The notes beneath the pieces were generated by a model. It did not search any database. It saw nothing but the letters and a program-made list of their open reading frames with translations, and was not told the DNA's origin. This document shows, piece by piece, positions 35,000-64,000 of a stretch of 64,000 bases of DNA. Position 1 is the first letter of the stretch, and every line of letters starts with the position of its first letter. The stretch comes from Pachyrhynchus sulphureomaculatus. Lineage: Eukaryota > Arthropoda > Insecta > Coleoptera > Curculionidae. Made by a program: the position numbers and the translations under genes. The stretch covers positions 131,216,637-131,280,636 of the forward strand of contig CM032452.1 of assembly GCA_019049505.1 (NCBI GenBank). The letters run 5' to 3'.

Positions 35000-36292
35000 C
35001 GAGGCTGGTTTGAAAAGTCCGTGCAAAGTCCGAGAGATGGCACTACCGGCGCGTATCGAGGTCACGTTTAGTTAGTAGCATCTCTTGAATGAACGCACAC
35101 CAAGTTTCAGCCATATTGGTCTATTTCTTTGTGTTTGGCATTCGTGTGAATCAAGGATGTCGAGTGATTTTCAAGAAATGGACGAAAAAGAATTTCGTGT
35201 GGTGATTAAACATTACTTTATGAAAGGCAAAACGCCTCAGGAGACTAAAGAGAAGCTTGATAAACATTATGGTGACTCTGCACCTTCGATTAGAACAGTT
35301 TATAAGTGGTTTCAAAATTTTCGGACTGGCCATATGGGCACAAGTGACGCTGAACGTTCTGGACGGCCTGCGAAGATTACGACTCCAGAAATCATTGATC
35401 AAATCCATGATATGGTGATGGATGACAGAAGAGTTAAGGTGCGTGAGATTGCTAGTGTTGTGGGCATCTCGACTGAACGGGTACATAATATTTTGCATAA
35501 ACATTTGGACATGAGAAAGCTATCCGCAAGATGGGTGCCGCGATTGCTCACGCTTGACCAAAAACGGAATCGTGTGAAGTGTTGTAAGGATGGTTTGCAG
35601 CTATTCCAGAAGAATCCGGAGGACTTTAAGCGTCGTTTCGTCACTGTGGATGAAACATGGATACATTACTATACTCCTGAGACCAAACAACAATCTAAAC
35701 AATGGGTTACCAAGGGGGAATCTGCACCAAAAAAGGCGAAGACCGTTCCTTCGGCTGGAAAGGTTATGGCGACTGTCTTTTGGGATTGGCAAGGGATAAT
35801 CCTCATCGACTATCTAGAAAAGGGTAAAACTATTACAGGTGAATATTATTCATCGTTATCGGACCGTTTGAAAACCGAGCTGCAAGAAAAAACGCCCGCG
35901 ATTGGCCCACAAGAAAGTCCTTTTCCATCACGACAACGCACCAGCACACACCTCAGCAGTTGTGGTCGCAAAATTAATGAAAATAGGATTTCAACTTGTT
36001 TCACATCCCCCCTATTCTCCAGACTTGGCTCCCTCGGACTACTGTTTGTTCCCCAATTTGAAGAAATGGCTGGCGGGACAAAGATTTTATTCAAACGAGG
36101 AGGTGATTGCAGACACTAATAGATATTTTGCAGACTTGGACAAATCCTATTATTCGGAAGGGATCAACAAACTAGAACATCGTTGGACGAAGTGTATAAG
36201 CCTAAAAGGAGACTATGTCGAAAAATAAAAAAGGTTTACCCCAAACACATAAGTAGTTTTTGTTTTTGCACGGACTTTTCAAACCAGCCTCG
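35000..36292 (+). mobile_element. Mariner A, copy 3 (1,293 bp)
   Basis: Same perfect inverted ends as copy 2, flanked by TA (34998-34999 and 36293-36294). It inserted about 0.5 kb upstream of the first stumps coding exon. Confidence 0.95.
35085..36228 (+). pseudogene. Mariner A transposase, one frameshift (copy 3)
   Basis: Same protein as copy 2: open from 35085 through the helix-turn-helix and the first catalytic Asp (VTVDETWIHYYTPE) to the run of A near 35887. Here the run has six A against five in copy 4, and the frame is lost. The rest (35902-36228) is open in the next frame and includes both other catalytic Asp and the C-terminal SLKGDYVEK. The only lesion I can see is this single-base run difference, so the copy is young or affected by sequencing error. 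Confidence 0.93.
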
Positions 36293-36798
36293 TATAACCC
36301 ATGTTGTGTGCTATCAACTCCAATCAAACGGTATTTAAGTCGAGGATTGACCTGAGGAAAACCTACAATTATATAAAGCTTTAAAAAAATCTAAAAAGTA
36401 AAAACTTTTCATTTTTCATATAAATTTTTACCACAAAATAGCGCGAATTTAAAACCAAACCGAATACGTTACTGTATTAAACTTATCAACACTGCGATAT
36501 CAAGAAAACTTCCTCTATTTTATATTCCTACAGAAATACCCCGTCTTTAGTTGGTCTTTCATAAACATATGATTGCTTCGTGTCTTCTCTGGTAATTTCA
36601 ACACACTCCGATAAACATTGAGACTCTTAAAAAGTCGTAAAGTCCGAGAGAACAAAGAATTTAGTGTTTCTAGTGTCGGAATAGTGTACTAAGTGGATAA
36701 AAATTCGTCGTGGTTTAAATTTCATGTAAAATAAAGTTTTTATGGATGTGCTTACTTTAAAATAAACTTATTTAGTATTCTCACAATTTCTGGGAAAG
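36293..36798. promoter_or_regulatory. Candidate stumps 5' region (no motif resolved)
   Basis: About 500 bp between mariner A copy 3 and the first coding exon of stumps. It should hold the proximal promoter or 5' UTR unless an upstream exon exists. No clear TATA box, initiator or binding site is called. A possible splice acceptor (cttatttag, ending about 36775) precedes the exon, so a 5' UTR intron is possible. Confidence 0.3.
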
Positions 36799-36825
36799 AT
36801 GTTGAAGCATAAATGGACTTTAGAA

Positions 36826-63132
<26,307 letters not shown>

Positions 63133-63880
63133 CCTATTTATTTATTATAAAACTGCTTAAGGTAGTTCACTCGTAAATCCACTTTTCTTAAGAATTTGAT
63201 TAAATTGAAATATGATGTTAATCTAAATGTTTTTAATTTAATTAAAAAAAAAATTGACTGATTGCGAAGCGAGATATTCATAATTAAAGTCCACATAATT
63301 AACATGTAATAGGCCAATGAAGTATAAAAAAGGCATAGTTTCGTGTTTATCTTAAGAATTTTTTTAAAAAAACTAGTATTTATTAAAAAAAAATTAGAAA
63401 AATTTTGAAATAAAAATATTTTTTGTTATCGATTTGTAATATTTAAAGTTGATATTTGTTTAAAAGAATAACTACGTAGTGAGGGACAAATATCACAATT
63501 TGACAACGTTGTATGTCGTCATATTTTACGTGCCAACATTCAAACGGCTTTTAAAGTGGTTAACTTTTAAACAGAAATTCATTTGTAGGTTAAATAATTT
63601 ATTGAATAAACACAATATATTTCTCAACTTTATCTGTAATCATCAAATTAAAATACTAAATGAATTAATTAAAAATTGTTGTTTTTGTTGTTGTTTATTG
63701 TGTTAAAAAAATAAAGAAAAAAATAATGTTTATTATTTTTTTCTTTAGTATTTAAAAGATTTATATTTAACAAAAATATGTGTGTGGGTTCAATAATTTT
63801 TCAATATTTTAAGTTAATATTACATTTATTTATCAACATTGTTACATACCAATTGATAACAATATTAAATATATATTAAA
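63133..63880 (+). promoter_or_regulatory. Probable stumps 3' UTR with poly(A) signals
   Basis: AT-rich sequence after the stop. AATAAA occurs at 63409, 63605 and 63710. Which one, if any, is used cannot be told, and if more coding exons exist this is an intron. Confidence 0.4.
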
Positions 63881-63884
63881 ATAA

Positions 63885-64000
63885 CCGGTCAAGTGCAAGT
63901 TGAACTTGCGCAATTAGTGTTCCGTACGTTGATTGCTTTTGAAATAAAAAATTTTGTTACAGATGTATAAAATGATCAGTGACTTCACAAAACACACCCC
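63885..64000 (-). repeat. Repeat B, copy 6, cut by the window end
   Basis: Starts AACCGGTCAAGTGCAAGTTG, the reverse complement of the 3' hairpin tail of B, followed by the reverse of the 3' third of the repeat. It continues beyond 64000. Confidence 0.9.

Overview
The window is nuclear DNA from an arthropod, most likely an insect. It is AT-rich, has spliceosomal introns and (TA)n microsatellites, is packed with decayed eukaryotic transposons, and carries one multi-exon host gene that I recognise as stumps (also called Dof, the FGF-receptor adaptor). I see no prokaryotic gene organisation, tRNA, rRNA or CRISPR array.

Layout. 1-36.8 kb is intergenic or upstream DNA made largely of mobile elements. 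In order these are: a 355-bp MITE; copies of a ~0.65 kb repeat with a GTGTTCCGTACGGAACAC palindrome (repeat B here); a rearranged mariner; non-LTR retrotransposon (LINE) fragments in both orientations; a truncated IS630-type transposase; a 100-N gap flanked by a ~4.8 kb duplication that looks like an unmerged contig overlap; a nested cluster (a DD41D element carrying a LINE-derived insert, a mariner and a Tigger deletion derivative); a second, short-TIR DD41D element; an unassigned transposon with ~350-bp inverted repeats; a Tc1 element whose gene contains an intron; a pogo/Tigger element; and two young mariners.

36.8-63.1 kb is stumps on the + strand. I reconstruct seven coding exons whose splice phases all agree, giving 475 codons plus a stop: a TIR-like N-terminal region, the DBB (Dof/BCAP/BANK) domain and an ankyrin region. 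The 26 kb span is almost all intron, and the introns hold a DD41D element, an RNase H LINE fragment, an irritans-like mariner, an RTE-like LINE with tandem 5' units, two Tc1 copies, a Tigger carrying a young mariner, an unassigned transposon with imperfect TIRs, and a further Tigger that carries a 211-bp foldback element. Every transposon gene seen is broken; every stumps exon is open.

63.1-64 kb is the probable stumps 3' UTR and flank, ending in a further copy of repeat B cut by the window edge. Apart from stumps the window is a layered record of TA-targeting DNA transposons inserting into one another and into (TA)n arrays. The least explained items are the two transposons whose proteins I cannot place (25.0-28.0 kb and 52.7-55.0 kb) and the modular LINE derivatives.
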